This document shows, in pieces, positions 1 to 7,820 of a DNA stretch of 18,010 nt; the stretch's first letter is position 1; each line of letters starts with the position of its first letter. This DNA is from Wohlfahrtiimonas larvae_A (GTDB lineage: Bacteria; Pseudomonadota; Gammaproteobacteria; Cardiobacteriales; Wohlfahrtiimonadaceae): positions 1 to 18,010 of the forward strand of contig JBEBSR010000051.1 of assembly GCA_040394195.1 (NCBI GenBank), in the 5' to 3' direction. The position numbers and the translations under genes are program-made. The notes beneath the pieces are model-generated. The model saw only the letters and a list, made by a program, of their open reading frames with translations, searched no databases and was not told where the DNA came from.

Positions 1-69
1 ACTTGGGCTTTCCGCTGAATCATCGCGGCCTTGCCAAATGTTCTCTGGTGTTTGTTCCCAAAACTGCAT
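1..69 (-). CDS. hutG: Formimidoylglutamase, N-terminal fragment (runs off left edge)
   Basis: Only the first 23 codons are present, read leftwards from an ATG at 69. A GAGGAG ribosome binding site lies 6 bases upstream. The peptide contains the stretch IWQGRDDSAE, which matches my recollection of the N-terminus of HutG formimidoylglutamases of the arginase/agmatinase (ureohydrolase) family. HutG hydrolyses N-formimino-L-glutamate to glutamate and formamide, the last step of the four-enzyme histidine pathway. It follows hutI by 25 bp on the same strand, so the two are probably one transcript. The catalytic manganese-binding region lies outside the window, so the family call rests on this short N-terminus plus context. 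Confidence 0.82.
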   Translation of the reverse strand, partial: MQFWEQTPENIWQGRDDSAESPS

Positions 70-94
70 AGTGTTCTCCTCAAAGTATTATGCG

Positions 95-1321
95 TTATTG
101 CGCGATTTTGCCATGAAAAACGCGATGAACTAATGGGTTATGGCCAAGTTCATAAAATATTTCGACAGGGTTTTGTACATTCCAAATTGCAAAGTTTGCC
201 ACGAAATCTTGTTTTAATTGTCCATGTGTATCTTTGCGACCTAGAGCTTGTGCAGCGTTTCTTGTGACACCTTCCATGACTTCCAGCGGAGTTAATCCAA
301 ACTGTACAGAAGCTGCATTCATTGCAAAACGAATCGATGTGAATGGACTTGTGCCAGGGTTGAAGTCTGTAGAGATTGCCATTGGTACTTTATATTGTCT
401 TAATAAAGCAATGGGCGGTTTTTGTGTTTCGCGTAAGAAATAGAAAGCTAAAGGTAATAATGTTGCCACTGTACCAGATTGTGAAATGGCTTTAATCGCC
501 GCTTCATCTAAGAACTCAATGTGATCCACAGATAAACCATTATATTTAGCAATTAACTCACTGCCACCTAAGTTGGACATTTGTTCCATGTGGCCTTTTA
601 CAGGAATTCCTAACTCTTTAGCACGATCAAATACTTTCTTAGTCTGTTCTAAAGAGAAGCCAACGGATTCACAAAATACATCCACTGCTTCATATAAACC
701 TTCTTGCCATAATGTTGGCATGATGGTTTCGCAAATGAGATCAATGTACTCATCTGCTTTGTCTTTATATTCTGGTGGCACAGCATGTGCTGATAATAGT
801 GTGGATGCAATTTCAATAGGGTAATTCTTAGCTAAGTCTTGTGATACTTTTAATTGCTTGCGCTCATTGTCTAAATCTAAACCATAACCTGATTTGGATT
901 CAATCGTTGTGACGCCTTCATTTGCTAATGATTGCATTCGAGGGAAAGCTAAATCATACAGAGCTTGCTCAGATAGTTCACGAGTATTGCGAACTGTTGA
1001 ATTAATGCCACCGCCTTGTTTTGCGATCTCAATATAAGGCACGCCATTTAAACGCATTTCCCATTCTTTTGCACGATTGCCACCGAATATTAGGTGAGTA
1101 TGGCAATCAATGAAGCCTGGTGTGACTAAGCGATTTTCTAAATCAACTGTAGTTGCATCAGTTGGTTTTGTATAAGTTACAGATGGTAATACCGCAATAA
1201 TTTTATCATCATGTGTGATGATGTCATGTTGGTCCAATAAACCATATTCTTGATCAATGGTTGGATCCATTGTCATTAAGCGACCATTGGTCCAAATTGT
1301 GCAGTTATTTGGGAGTTTCAT
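95..1321 (-). CDS. hutI: Imidazolonepropionase
   Basis: HutI hydrolyses 4-imidazolone-5-propionate to N-formimino-L-glutamate in the cytoplasm, the third step of histidine degradation. The protein is 408 aa, normal for the family, which belongs to the metal-dependent amidohydrolase superfamily. The metal-binding motif DCHTH is at residues 72-76 after the strand VTPGFI. The later ligands lie in KGHMEQ (about residue 242) and STDFNPG (about 318). The substrate-loop stretch QGGGI is at 102-106. Two in-frame ATGs exist, at 1327 and 1321. The AAAGG motif at 1331-1335 is 9 bases from the second but only 3 from the first, so I chose 1321 (MKLPNN). The candidate promoter upstream carries a HutC-like operator. 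Confidence 0.96.
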   Translation of the reverse strand: MKLPNNCTIWTNGRLMTMDPTIDQEYGLLDQHDIITHDDKIIAVLPSVTYTKPTDATTVDLENRLVTPGFIDCHTHLIFGGNRAKEWEMRLNGVPYIEIAKQGGGINSTVRNTRELSEQALYDLAFPRMQSLANEGVTTIESKSGYGLDLDNERKQLKVSQDLAKNYPIEIASTLLSAHAVPPEYKDKADEYIDLICETIMPTLWQEGLYEAVDVFCESVGFSLEQTKKVFDRAKELGIPVKGHMEQMSNLGGSELIAKYNGLSVDHIEFLDEAAIKAISQSGTVATLLPLAFYFLRETQKPPIALLRQYKVPMAISTDFNPGTSPFTSIRFAMNAASVQFGLTPLEVMEGVTRNAAQALGRKDTHGQLKQDFVANFAIWNVQNPVEIFYELGHNPLVHRVFHGKIAQ

Positions 1322-1422
1322 TGCCATCCGCCTTTATCAATACTAATTCAATAACAACATTATAGATTCAGATCATACGAATGTATAACCCTTAAAAATG
1401 CTTTTACAAGCTTTTGACTACA

Positions 1423-1450
1423 ATATTATGTATAGACATTTGTCTGTAAA
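1423..1450 (-). promoter_or_regulatory. Candidate hutI-hutG promoter with HutC-like operator
   Basis: Read on the minus strand, TTTACA (1450-1445) and TAATAT (1428-1423) form a sigma70-like -35/-10 pair with a 16-bp spacer. The spacer contains TGTATAGACA at 1429-1438 (plus-strand reading). Its core GTATAGAC fits the GT-M-TA-K-AC consensus of the HutC subfamily of GntR regulators. An overlapping inverted repeat, AGACA-TT-TGTCT, spans 1434-1445. Repressor bound here would sit between the two promoter boxes. The boxes and site are seen; the function is inferred. Confidence 0.55.
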
Positions 1451-1558
1451 CTGAAATGATTAGATCATTAAAGAATGTAATTATCAAGAAATTTATGAAG
1501 ATAATAATTTTATTCTTTTAAAATCAATAATATTTTTTAATTTAATATTGTTGTGAAA

Positions 1559-1580
1559 TGTATAGTGGAATTACTATACA
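1559..1580. promoter_or_regulatory. Perfect inverted repeat, candidate auxiliary HutC operator
   Basis: TGTATAGT-N6-ACTATACA is a perfect 8-bp inverted repeat with a 6-bp spacer. Each arm carries the same TGTATAG core as the sites at 1429 and 1738. It lies mid-way in the divergent hutI/hutU region, away from the promoter boxes I can recognise. It may be a third, looping-type operator, or a site for another regulator. Its arm spacing differs from that of the two compact 10-bp sites. Confidence 0.45.
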
Positions 1581-1709
1581 ACTTTATTAAAGCTTTCTCA
1601 TGAAGTGAGAATGTAATTTTTATTGAAAGTTTATAACTTATTTATTTGATGTTTTTCAGTATGATAATTCATGTGCTGTATAAAATTTAGAGAGAATACA
1701 TTTTATTAT

Positions 1710-1747
1710 TAGACAAACAAAAAAAATGCTTTATATTTGTATAGACA
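1710..1747 (+). promoter_or_regulatory. Candidate hutU promoter with HutC-like operator at the start site
   Basis: TAGACA (1710-1715, 5 of 6 to TTGACA) and TATATT (1732-1737, 5 of 6 to TATAAT) are separated by 16 bp. The sequence TGTATAGACA follows at once at 1738-1747, covering the expected transcription start near 1743. It is identical to the 10-mer in the hutI promoter and fits the HutC-subfamily consensus. Binding there would block initiation, consistent with urocanate-relieved repression known for HutC in other bacteria. Transcription from here would leave a short leader of about 45 nt before hutU. Confidence 0.55.
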
Positions 1748-1788
1748 ATGTTTAGCATAAATTACTTTATACTTTTAGGAGGGTAACA

Positions 1789-3816
1789 ATGACAACGAAT
1801 TATGATGTATCTCAAGCGATGGAAATCAAATTAGATAACACATTGCCAGAATATCCAGCGTTTGATCCACAATATAGACGAGCACCAAATCGTGGCTTTC
1901 GTCTAACTCAAGCACAAGCAGAAGTGGCTTTGAAAAATGCATTGCGTTATGTGCCTGAAGAATTGCATGAAACATTAGCACCAGAATTCATGGAAGAATT
2001 GGTATCTTATGGCCGTATCTATGCTTATCGTTTCCGTCCTGAAGGCCGTATTTATGGTAAAGGCATAGAAGAATATAAAGGTGCTTGTGTTGAAGGTAAA
2101 TCAATGCAAGTAATGATGGATAATAACCTAGACTTTGAAATCAGTTTATATCCATATGAATTGGTAACTTATGGTGAAACAGGCCAAGTTTGCCAAAACT
2201 GGTTGCAATATCGTCTCATTAAGAAATATTTAGAAGTGATGACGCAGGATCAAACATTGGTTGTGCAATCAGGTCATCCTTTAGGTTTATTCCCATCTAA
2301 ACCAGATGCACCGCGTGTAATTATCACAAACTCATTGATGATCGGTATGTTCGACAATCCAAAAGATTGGGAAATTGCTGAACAAATGGGCGTTGCAAAC
2401 TATGGTCAAATGACAGCAGGCGGTTGGATGTACATCGGCCCACAAGGCATTGTTCATGGCACATTCAATACAATTTTAAACGCAGGTCGTTTGAAATTAG
2501 GCTTGAAAGATGATCAAGATTTGAAAGGTGTATTATTCGTAACAAGTGGTTTGGGTGGCATGAGTGGCGCACAACCTAAAGCGATCGAAATTGCAAATGG
2601 TGTTGGTATTGTTGCAGAGGTTGATTTCTCTCGTATTCAAACACGTTTGGATCAAGGCTGGGTTTCTTTAGCAAGTTCTGATTTGAAGAAAGTATTCGAT
2701 ACAGCACAAGAGTATTTGGATAAGAAAGAAACAATTTCTATTGCTTATCACGGTAACATTGTAGATCTCTTGGAATACGCAGCAGAAAATAATATTCACA
2801 TTCCTTTATTGTCTGACCAAACATCATGTCATAACGTTTATGATGGTGGCTATTGTCCTCAAGGCGTTTCTTTTGAAGAAAGAACAGAGATGTTGGCGAA
2901 TGATCGTGAGAAATTTGTTGAATTAGTGAATGCATCATTGCGTAAGCACTTTAAAATGATTCAGAAATTATCAGAGCAAGGTTCTTATTTCTTCGATTAT
3001 GGCAATGCTTTCTTAAAATCAGTTTATGATGCAGGCGTTACAGAAGTTTCTAAGAATGGTTATGATGAGAAAGATGGTTTCATTTATCCTTCATATGTTG
3101 AAGATATCTTAGGCCCTGAATTGTTTGACTATGGTTATGGCCCATTCCGTTGGGTTTGCTTATCAGGTAATCCTGAAGACTTACGTAAAACTGACCAAGC
3201 AGCGATGGATTGTATTGATCCTAATCGCCGTGGACAAGATCGTGATAACTGGATCTGGATCCGTGATGCAGAGAAGAACAAAATGGTTGTGGGTACACAA
3301 GCTCGTATCTTGTATCAAGATGCTGAAGGCCGTACAAAGATTGCATTACGTTTCAATGAAATGATCAAAAATGGTGAAATTGGTCCAGTAATGTTAGGCC
3401 GTGATCACCATGACGTTTCAGGTACAGATTCACCATTCCGCGAAACTTCTAACATCAAAGATGGTAGTAATGTAATGGCAGATATGGCAACTCAGTGTTT
3501 CGCAGGGAATGCTGCACGCGGTATGAGTTTGGTTGCATTGCATAATGGTGGTGGTGTTGGTATCGGTAAATCCATCAACGGTGGTTTTGGTATGGTGCTA
3601 GATGGCTCTGATCGTGCTGCTAAAATCATTGAATCAGCAATGATGTGGGATGTTATGGGCGGCGTTGCAAGAAGAAGCTGGGCGAGAAACCCTAACTCAA
3701 TCGCAACGAGCGTAGAATACAATAAAAACTATGCAGGCAAAGGCCATATCACATTACCATACATTCCTTGTGAAGAATTGGTTAAGCGTGTTGTTGCAGA
3801 GAAAACAAAGAAATAA
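1789..3816 (+). CDS. hutU: Urocanate hydratase, long (UROC1-like) form
   Basis: Urocanase adds water to urocanate using tightly bound NAD+ as an electrophile, giving imidazolonepropionate. The NAD-binding signature GLGGMSG is at residues 254-260, preceded by GQMTAGGWMYIGPQG (206-220). At 675 aa the protein is about 120 residues longer than the familiar bacterial HutU of about 555 aa. It has the length and motifs of the animal UROC1 type: SGHPLGLFPS (161-170), GPFRWVCLSGNPEDL (451-465, with Cys457 in the likely active-site position), RDHHDVSGTDSPF (538-550) and HNGGGVGIGKSINGGFG (585-601). The start follows a strong GGAGGG site 6 bases upstream. A hairpin terminator follows the stop, so hutU seems to be transcribed alone, with hutC separate. 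Function is secure; the subfamily assignment is from memory of the families. Confidence 0.96.
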   Translation: MTTNYDVSQAMEIKLDNTLPEYPAFDPQYRRAPNRGFRLTQAQAEVALKNALRYVPEELHETLAPEFMEELVSYGRIYAYRFRPEGRIYGKGIEEYKGACVEGKSMQVMMDNNLDFEISLYPYELVTYGETGQVCQNWLQYRLIKKYLEVMTQDQTLVVQSGHPLGLFPSKPDAPRVIITNSLMIGMFDNPKDWEIAEQMGVANYGQMTAGGWMYIGPQGIVHGTFNTILNAGRLKLGLKDDQDLKGVLFVTSGLGGMSGAQPKAIEIANGVGIVAEVDFSRIQTRLDQGWVSLASSDLKKVFDTAQEYLDKKETISIAYHGNIVDLLEYAAENNIHIPLLSDQTSCHNVYDGGYCPQGVSFEERTEMLANDREKFVELVNASLRKHFKMIQKLSEQGSYFFDYGNAFLKSVYDAGVTEVSKNGYDEKDGFIYPSYVEDILGPELFDYGYGPFRWVCLSGNPEDLRKTDQAAMDCIDPNRRGQDRDNWIWIRDAEKNKMVVGTQARILYQDAEGRTKIALRFNEMIKNGEIGPVMLGRDHHDVSGTDSPFRETSNIKDGSNVMADMATQCFAGNAARGMSLVALHNGGGVGIGKSINGGFGMVLDGSDRAAKIIESAMMWDVMGGVARRSWARNPNSIATSVEYNKNYAGKGHITLPYIPCEELVKRVVAEKTKK

Positions 3817-3845
3817 TTAACTTTAATATTTCCAGGGCAATATAA

Positions 3846-3893
3846 AAAGGTGCTAGGTTTTGGTGATAAACTGAAATCTAGCACCTTTCTTTT
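3846..3893 (+). terminator. Rho-independent terminator of hutU
   Basis: The arms AAAGGTGCTAG (3846-3856) and CTAGCACCTTT (3878-3888) pair perfectly. The stem can be extended inwards by GTTT/AAAT with one G-U pair, leaving a loop of about 13 nt. The descending arm runs into CTTTT. It lies 29 bp after the hutU stop and separates hutU from hutC. Confidence 0.85.
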
Positions 3894-3950
3894 AGGTTGT
3901 ATGCAATAATAGGAAAATCACTGATTAACTTAATTGGCTAAAGAGAAATT

Positions 3951-4673
3951 ATGCAGAAAGTCACCATGGCAATTCCTAAATATAAAAATATAAAAAATTA
4001 CATCTTAAGTGGAATTACCTCTGGTTTATTCAAGCAAGGTGGGCAAATTCCAACAGAGTTGGAACTGTCTGCGATGTTTGAAGTGAGCAGAATGACGGTG
4101 AATCGTGCGATTACAGATTTAACAGCACAAAATGTATTAACGCGCATCCCAGGTAAAGGCACATTTGTAACGGCAGAGAAAGCAGCTGCTTCTGCAACGA
4201 ATGTAACGGATATCGCATTGGAAGTGACAAAACGTGGCAATAAACATTCTATTAAGGTATTAGTTCAAGATATTGTGAGTGCAGATGAAAATGTTGCATT
4301 GGGTTTAGGGATTTTCACAGGCTCTAGCGTGCATTTCTGCCATTTAGTGCATTATGAAAATGGCCAACCATTGATCATTGAAAAGCGTTATGTAAATCCA
4401 ATTTTTGTGCCAAACTTTATTGAGCAAGATTTCTTAAAAACTACGCCAAGCGGCTATTTATTAGAAAAGCATGGCTTAAGCCGAATGGAGCAAACGATTG
4501 AAGCTGTTGCTGCCACAGAAGTTCATGCGGATTTATTAGAAATTCCAGCAGGCGAACCATGTCTATACATTACAAGAAGAACATGGGATCGCAATAATAT
4601 TATCAGTGTTGCGCAGTTTTTAGCACCTGGCATGCGTTATAAATACTTTGTGAGTACGGATTTTAGTTCTTAA
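3951..4673 (+). CDS. hutC: GntR/HutC-family repressor of histidine utilisation
   Basis: This is a 240-aa GntR-family regulator of the HutC subfamily. An N-terminal winged helix-turn-helix (about residues 8-80) contains the typical stretch GGQIPTELELSAMFEVSR followed by MTVNRAITDL and the wing RIPGKGTFV. A C-terminal UTRA effector domain (about 95-235) ends with YITRRTW and the MRYKYF-like tail. In known bacteria HutC binds hut promoters and is released by urocanate, the HutU substrate. The gene follows hutU on the same strand after a terminator, so it probably has its own promoter, though I see no convincing one in the 57 bp available. I took the ATG at 3951, with AAGAG upstream; an ATG at 3966 is possible. 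Its stop lies 3 bp from that of the convergent yiiX-like gene. Confidence 0.92.
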   Translation: MQKVTMAIPKYKNIKNYILSGITSGLFKQGGQIPTELELSAMFEVSRMTVNRAITDLTAQNVLTRIPGKGTFVTAEKAAASATNVTDIALEVTKRGNKHSIKVLVQDIVSADENVALGLGIFTGSSVHFCHLVHYENGQPLIIEKRYVNPIFVPNFIEQDFLKTTPSGYLLEKHGLSRMEQTIEAVAATEVHADLLEIPAGEPCLYITRRTWDRNNIISVAQFLAPGMRYKYFVSTDFSS

Positions 4674-4676
4674 ATT

Positions 4677-5288
4677 CTAATTTTCAATCACTGTTTCTAA
4701 CAATGGACTCTCAAACATCGATTGAGGGCTAATCACTGTTTCATTCATGGGGATATTTTTGCCATAGCGCTCTTTGATTTTTTGTTGCACGATGGGATGT
4801 GATAAATCAAAATCACCCAAACGTTCTAATGTACCTATTTCAATACCCGTCGCTCGTTGGTAAATTTTCCAAACAATTTCAGAGCAATACATTTTTTGAT
4901 CGTTCCATTCAAAAGTAAGATCATAAGGCTTACCTAAAAAACTTTGGGCGATTTTCTGCATTTTTAATTTATTTTGTGGTGTGAGCATTTGTTCTGAATT
5001 TTTGAGGCGTTTAACAACGTAATGGCCTTTTTCACCACGCGCTATCCATTCTTTTAAGGGCGCTGATTTAACAGGTTGAATAGCTTCAAAAACATAAGGC
5101 TGTCCTTTTTTATGGAAGATAATGCCCATGTGAGAATATTTGGATTTTGTGACGAGTTGAATGGCTTGGCTCTGGGATGACAAAGAGGTTTGGAAAATAA
5201 TATCACCATCTTGCAGAGATTTTGCATCAGTAATTGTTATCAGGATGGCAATAATCAAAAGAGCAATTGTGTACATATATCGACGCAT
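4677..5288 (-). CDS. yiiX: YiiX-like exported cysteine hydrolase (permuted papain-like/NlpC family)
   Basis: The protein is 203 aa. A signal peptide (residues 1-22: basic MRRY, hydrophobic core, cut likely after TDA) implies export to the periplasm. The body follows Escherichia coli YiiX closely as I recall it: GDIIFQTSLSSQSQAIQL (28-45), YSHMGII with His53, PYVFEAI with Glu68, and YCSEIVWKIYQ with Cys135. His before Cys is the order expected of the circularly permuted papain-like fold, members of which cleave peptide, amide or ester bonds; the substrate of YiiX is not established here. The start is ATG at 5288, with AAGGA 8 bases upstream. A longer reading to 5366 overlaps yeiH and puts 26 non-signal residues first, so I rejected it. 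It is the last gene of the ftsB-yeiH cluster, 17 bp after yeiH. Confidence 0.9.
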   Translation of the reverse strand: MRRYMYTIALLIIAILITITDAKSLQDGDIIFQTSLSSQSQAIQLVTKSKYSHMGIIFHKKGQPYVFEAIQPVKSAPLKEWIARGEKGHYVVKRLKNSEQMLTPQNKLKMQKIAQSFLGKPYDLTFEWNDQKMYCSEIVWKIYQRATGIEIGTLERLGDFDLSHPIVQQKIKERYGKNIPMNETVISPQSMFESPLLETVIEN

Positions 5289-5305
5289 GATATTTTTCCT
5301 TGCTA

Positions 5306-6301
5306 TTAAATATAACCCATAAAATACATCACAATTAAAGCAACGATAGATAATACAGTCCAACAAATTAATCCCATAATGATAGGCTTAATACCATTTC
5401 TGAGTAATTTAGCTAAATCAGTATTTAAGCCAATGCCGACCATAGCAACGATAATCAAAAATTTTCCTGATTGAGCTAAGAAATGTGTAATGCTTGTTGG
5501 AATAAATCCTAAAGAATTAATCAAAGTTGTGATGATGAAGCCTGTAATGAAATAGGGAATTGCTTTAGTGAGTTCAAATTTATAATCAGCATTCACAGTT
5601 TGTGCTTTTGCCATATAAATGGATAAACCAAATGTAATGGGAATGATCATCAATGTGCGTGTGAGTTTAACAATCGTTGCTAAAGCGCCTGATTCATCAC
5701 TGTATGAATAAGCTGCTGCTAATACAGAAGAAGTATCATTAATGGCTGTACCAGCCCAAATGCCAAATGCTTCGTTGCTCATATTGAGTAAATGACCCAA
5801 TGCAGGGAAGAGAAATACAGCAATGATGTTGAACAAAAATATTGTGGCAATGGCATAAGATATCTGTTGATTGCTCGCGCTCACAACAGGTGCTGTAGCT
5901 GCGATTGCGGAGCCGCCACAGATGCTTGTACCAACACCAATCAATGTGCCTGTGACAAAATCTATTTTTAATGCTTTGGCGGCGATGTAAGCGGTGATGA
6001 AAGTTGCTAATAGTGTGAATAACATGATCCATAATGAGCTTAAACCAACAGAAACAACTTCCTGTATGCTCATCTCGAAGCCCAAAAGAATAATCGCGTA
6101 ATGTAAGAATTTTTTACCTGCAAAACTTGTACCAATGCTGATTTTTTCTGATTGCTTGGAAAATATTGCATTCAAAGCAATGCCAATGGTAATGCCAAAA
6201 ACAGCGCCACCAATTAATGGAAAGCTTTTGCCTAAATAAAATGCAATGATACCAACGATGAAACAAACTGAAATACCTACAATGACCCAATTATTTTTCA
6301 T
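5306..6301 (-). CDS. yeiH: YeiH/UPF0324 family inner-membrane protein (putative exporter)
   Basis: A 331-aa polytopic membrane protein with about ten hydrophobic segments. It carries the family hallmarks GTSICGGSAIAA near residue 140 and WAGTAINDTSSV near 195. Members are annotated as putative sulfate exporters, but transport substrates are known for few of them, so the function stays putative. The start at 6301 (MKNNWVIVG) overlaps the 3' end of ftsB by 11 bp, which suggests translational coupling. Its upstream GAAGAAGAAA is only a weak ribosome site. A start at 6343 would add 14 polar residues read from inside ftsB and is less likely. No LysR regulator gene, a frequent yeiH neighbour, is present. 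Confidence 0.85.
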   Translation of the reverse strand: MKNNWVIVGISVCFIVGIIAFYLGKSFPLIGGAVFGITIGIALNAIFSKQSEKISIGTSFAGKKFLHYAIILLGFEMSIQEVVSVGLSSLWIMLFTLLATFITAYIAAKALKIDFVTGTLIGVGTSICGGSAIAATAPVVSASNQQISYAIATIFLFNIIAVFLFPALGHLLNMSNEAFGIWAGTAINDTSSVLAAAYSYSDESGALATIVKLTRTLMIIPITFGLSIYMAKAQTVNADYKFELTKAIPYFITGFIITTLINSLGFIPTSITHFLAQSGKFLIIVAMVGIGLNTDLAKLLRNGIKPIIMGLICWTVLSIVALIVMYFMGYI

Positions 6302-6596
6302 TCTTATTTTCTTCTTCAGGCAAAATTTGGTAGAAGGTTTCATCTTCTTGAATGAATCCTAATTTATAACGTGCTAATTCTTCTTGTGAGTTTACATCGT
6401 TTTTCAAACTGGAGATTGTGACTTCTAAAGAGTTATTACGATCTTCTAATTTTTTATTTTGTGCTTCTAAATCAGAGATCTTGGCTTCTAAATTAGTAAT
6501 GGCGTGAACGCCTTGTTCCTCATCAAACCAAAGGTGATAAGTGAAGTAAAAAACAATTCCAGCCATAAAAGCTAAGAAAACATGCAGCCATTTCAT
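6291..6596 (-). CDS. ftsB: Cell division protein FtsB
   Basis: FtsB is a bitopic inner-membrane protein that forms a complex with FtsQ and FtsL and helps activate septal wall synthesis by FtsWI. The 101-aa product has a very short cytoplasmic end, one membrane helix (about residues 4-22) and the YxLWF-type junction (YHLWF, 20-24). A periplasmic coiled coil with regular L/I heptads (about 33-68) follows, then the conserved tail ELARYKLGFIQEDETFYQILP. Length matches the family (about 100 aa). The start has AGGA 8-9 bases upstream. In many gammaproteobacteria ftsB lies between eno and ispD; here it heads a cluster with yeiH and yiiX and diverges from prfA. Confidence 0.9.
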   Translation of the reverse strand: MKWLHVFLAFMAGIVFYFTYHLWFDEEQGVHAITNLEAKISDLEAQNKKLEDRNNSLEVTISSLKNDVNSQEELARYKLGFIQEDETFYQILPEEENKNEK

Positions 6597-6683
6597 AAAT
6601 TTTGTCCTATCGGGTACACGAAGCGCGAATATTTTGCGATAATAACCATTTTATCTATTTCTAGAATAATATAGTAGAACTTT

Positions 6684-7772
6684 ATGAATCCATCGATTAT
6701 CCATAAATTAGATCAGTTAATTGAGCGTCACCAAGAAGTGGGCGTTTTGTTATCTGAGCCTGATGTTATCAGCAATCAAAATAAGTTTCGTGAGCTTTCT
6801 CAAGAATATGCTCAATTATCACCTGTTGTGGATGAGTTCACGGCATGGAAAACCAATGAATTTAACTTAACAGAAGCAAAAGAGATGCTCGATAGTGGCG
6901 ATGCTGAGTTAAAAGAAATGGCAAAAGAAGAGTTGCCGTTATTAGTAGCACGACAAGAAGAGTTAGAAAAAAATCTACAAATTTTGTTATTACCAAAAGA
7001 TCCTAATGATGATAGCAATATCTTCTTAGAAGTTCGTGCAGGAACGGGCGGTGATGAGGCTGCAATCTTTGCAGGTGATTTATTCAATATGTATGCGCGT
7101 TATGCTGAAGAGCGTCGTTGGCAGGTTGAAATTGTTTCGGAAAACCGTGGTGAACATGGTGGCTTTAAAGAGATCATTGCGCGCGTGATTGGTCATGGTG
7201 CTTATTCTCGTTTGAAGTTTGAATCAGGCGCGCATCGTGTTCAACGTGTACCAGAAACGGAATCACAAGGCCGTGTTCATACATCAGCTGCAACTGTTGC
7301 GATTTTACCAGAAGTACCAGAAACAGAAGTTGTGAATATTAACCCTGCTGATTTGAAAGTGGATACATTCCGTGCATCAGGCGCAGGTGGTCAGCACGTT
7401 AACAAAACTGACTCAGCAATTCGTATTACACATTTGCCAACAGGTACAGTTGTAGAATGTCAGGATGAACGTTCACAGCATAAAAACCGTGCACGTGCGA
7501 TGAGTTTATTGGCATCACGTTTATTAGAAGCAGAACGTGAAAAAGAGCAAAAGGCAATGAGCGATAGCCGTCGTAGTTTGGTTGGTTCGGGTGATCGTTC
7601 TGAACGTATCCGTACTTATAACTATCCGCAAGGCCGTATCACAGATCACCGCATTAACTTAACGTTGTATAAGTTGGAAGATGTAACAAGTGGCGATTTG
7701 GATCAAGTGATCGAACCGTTGATTCAAGAGCATCAAGCAGATATGTTAGCTGCATTAAGCGAGCAATCATAA
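6684..7772 (+). CDS. prfA: Peptide chain release factor 1
   Basis: RF1 recognises UAA and UAG in the ribosomal A site and triggers peptide release. The 362-aa protein has the normal class-I layout: an N-terminal helical domain, the codon-recognition motif P-x-T (here PET, residues 190-192) inside HRVQRVPETESQGR, and the catalytic GGQ (235-237) in SGAGGQHVNKTDSAIR. The C-terminus LIQEHQADMLAALSEQ is typical. PET instead of the Escherichia PAT is a known variant. Usual partners hemA and prmC, the latter encoding the GGQ methylase, are not adjacent, so prfA appears to be monocistronic, ending at its own terminator. The ribosome site is weak (GTAGAAC upstream). Confidence 0.97.
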   Translation: MNPSIIHKLDQLIERHQEVGVLLSEPDVISNQNKFRELSQEYAQLSPVVDEFTAWKTNEFNLTEAKEMLDSGDAELKEMAKEELPLLVARQEELEKNLQILLLPKDPNDDSNIFLEVRAGTGGDEAAIFAGDLFNMYARYAEERRWQVEIVSENRGEHGGFKEIIARVIGHGAYSRLKFESGAHRVQRVPETESQGRVHTSAATVAILPEVPETEVVNINPADLKVDTFRASGAGGQHVNKTDSAIRITHLPTGTVVECQDERSQHKNRARAMSLLASRLLEAEREKEQKAMSDSRRSLVGSGDRSERIRTYNYPQGRITDHRINLTLYKLEDVTSGDLDQVIEPLIQEHQADMLAALSEQS

Positions 7773-7781
7773 GTAGTTTTG

Positions 7782-7805
7782 AAACCGCCTTTGGGCGGTT
7801 TTTTT
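7782..7805 (+). terminator. Rho-independent terminator of prfA
   Basis: AAACCGCC (7782-7789), a TTTG loop, and GGCGGTTT (7794-7801) run into a TTTTT tract. It starts 10 bp after the prfA stop. It overlaps a longer possible reading of the next gene, which argues for that gene starting at 7821. Confidence 0.92.
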
Positions 7806-7820
7806 ATAGGTAAAATAAAT

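Noticed and set aside
5289..5366. N-terminal extension of the YiiX-like protein
   Set aside because: It overlaps the yeiH 3' end and has no ribosome site, while ATG 5288 has AAGGA and starts directly with a signal peptide.
7251..7259. PET codon-recognition motif of RF1 as an oddity
   Set aside because: P-x-T with Glu in the middle is found in other bacterial RF1 proteins, so altered stop-codon reading is not implied.
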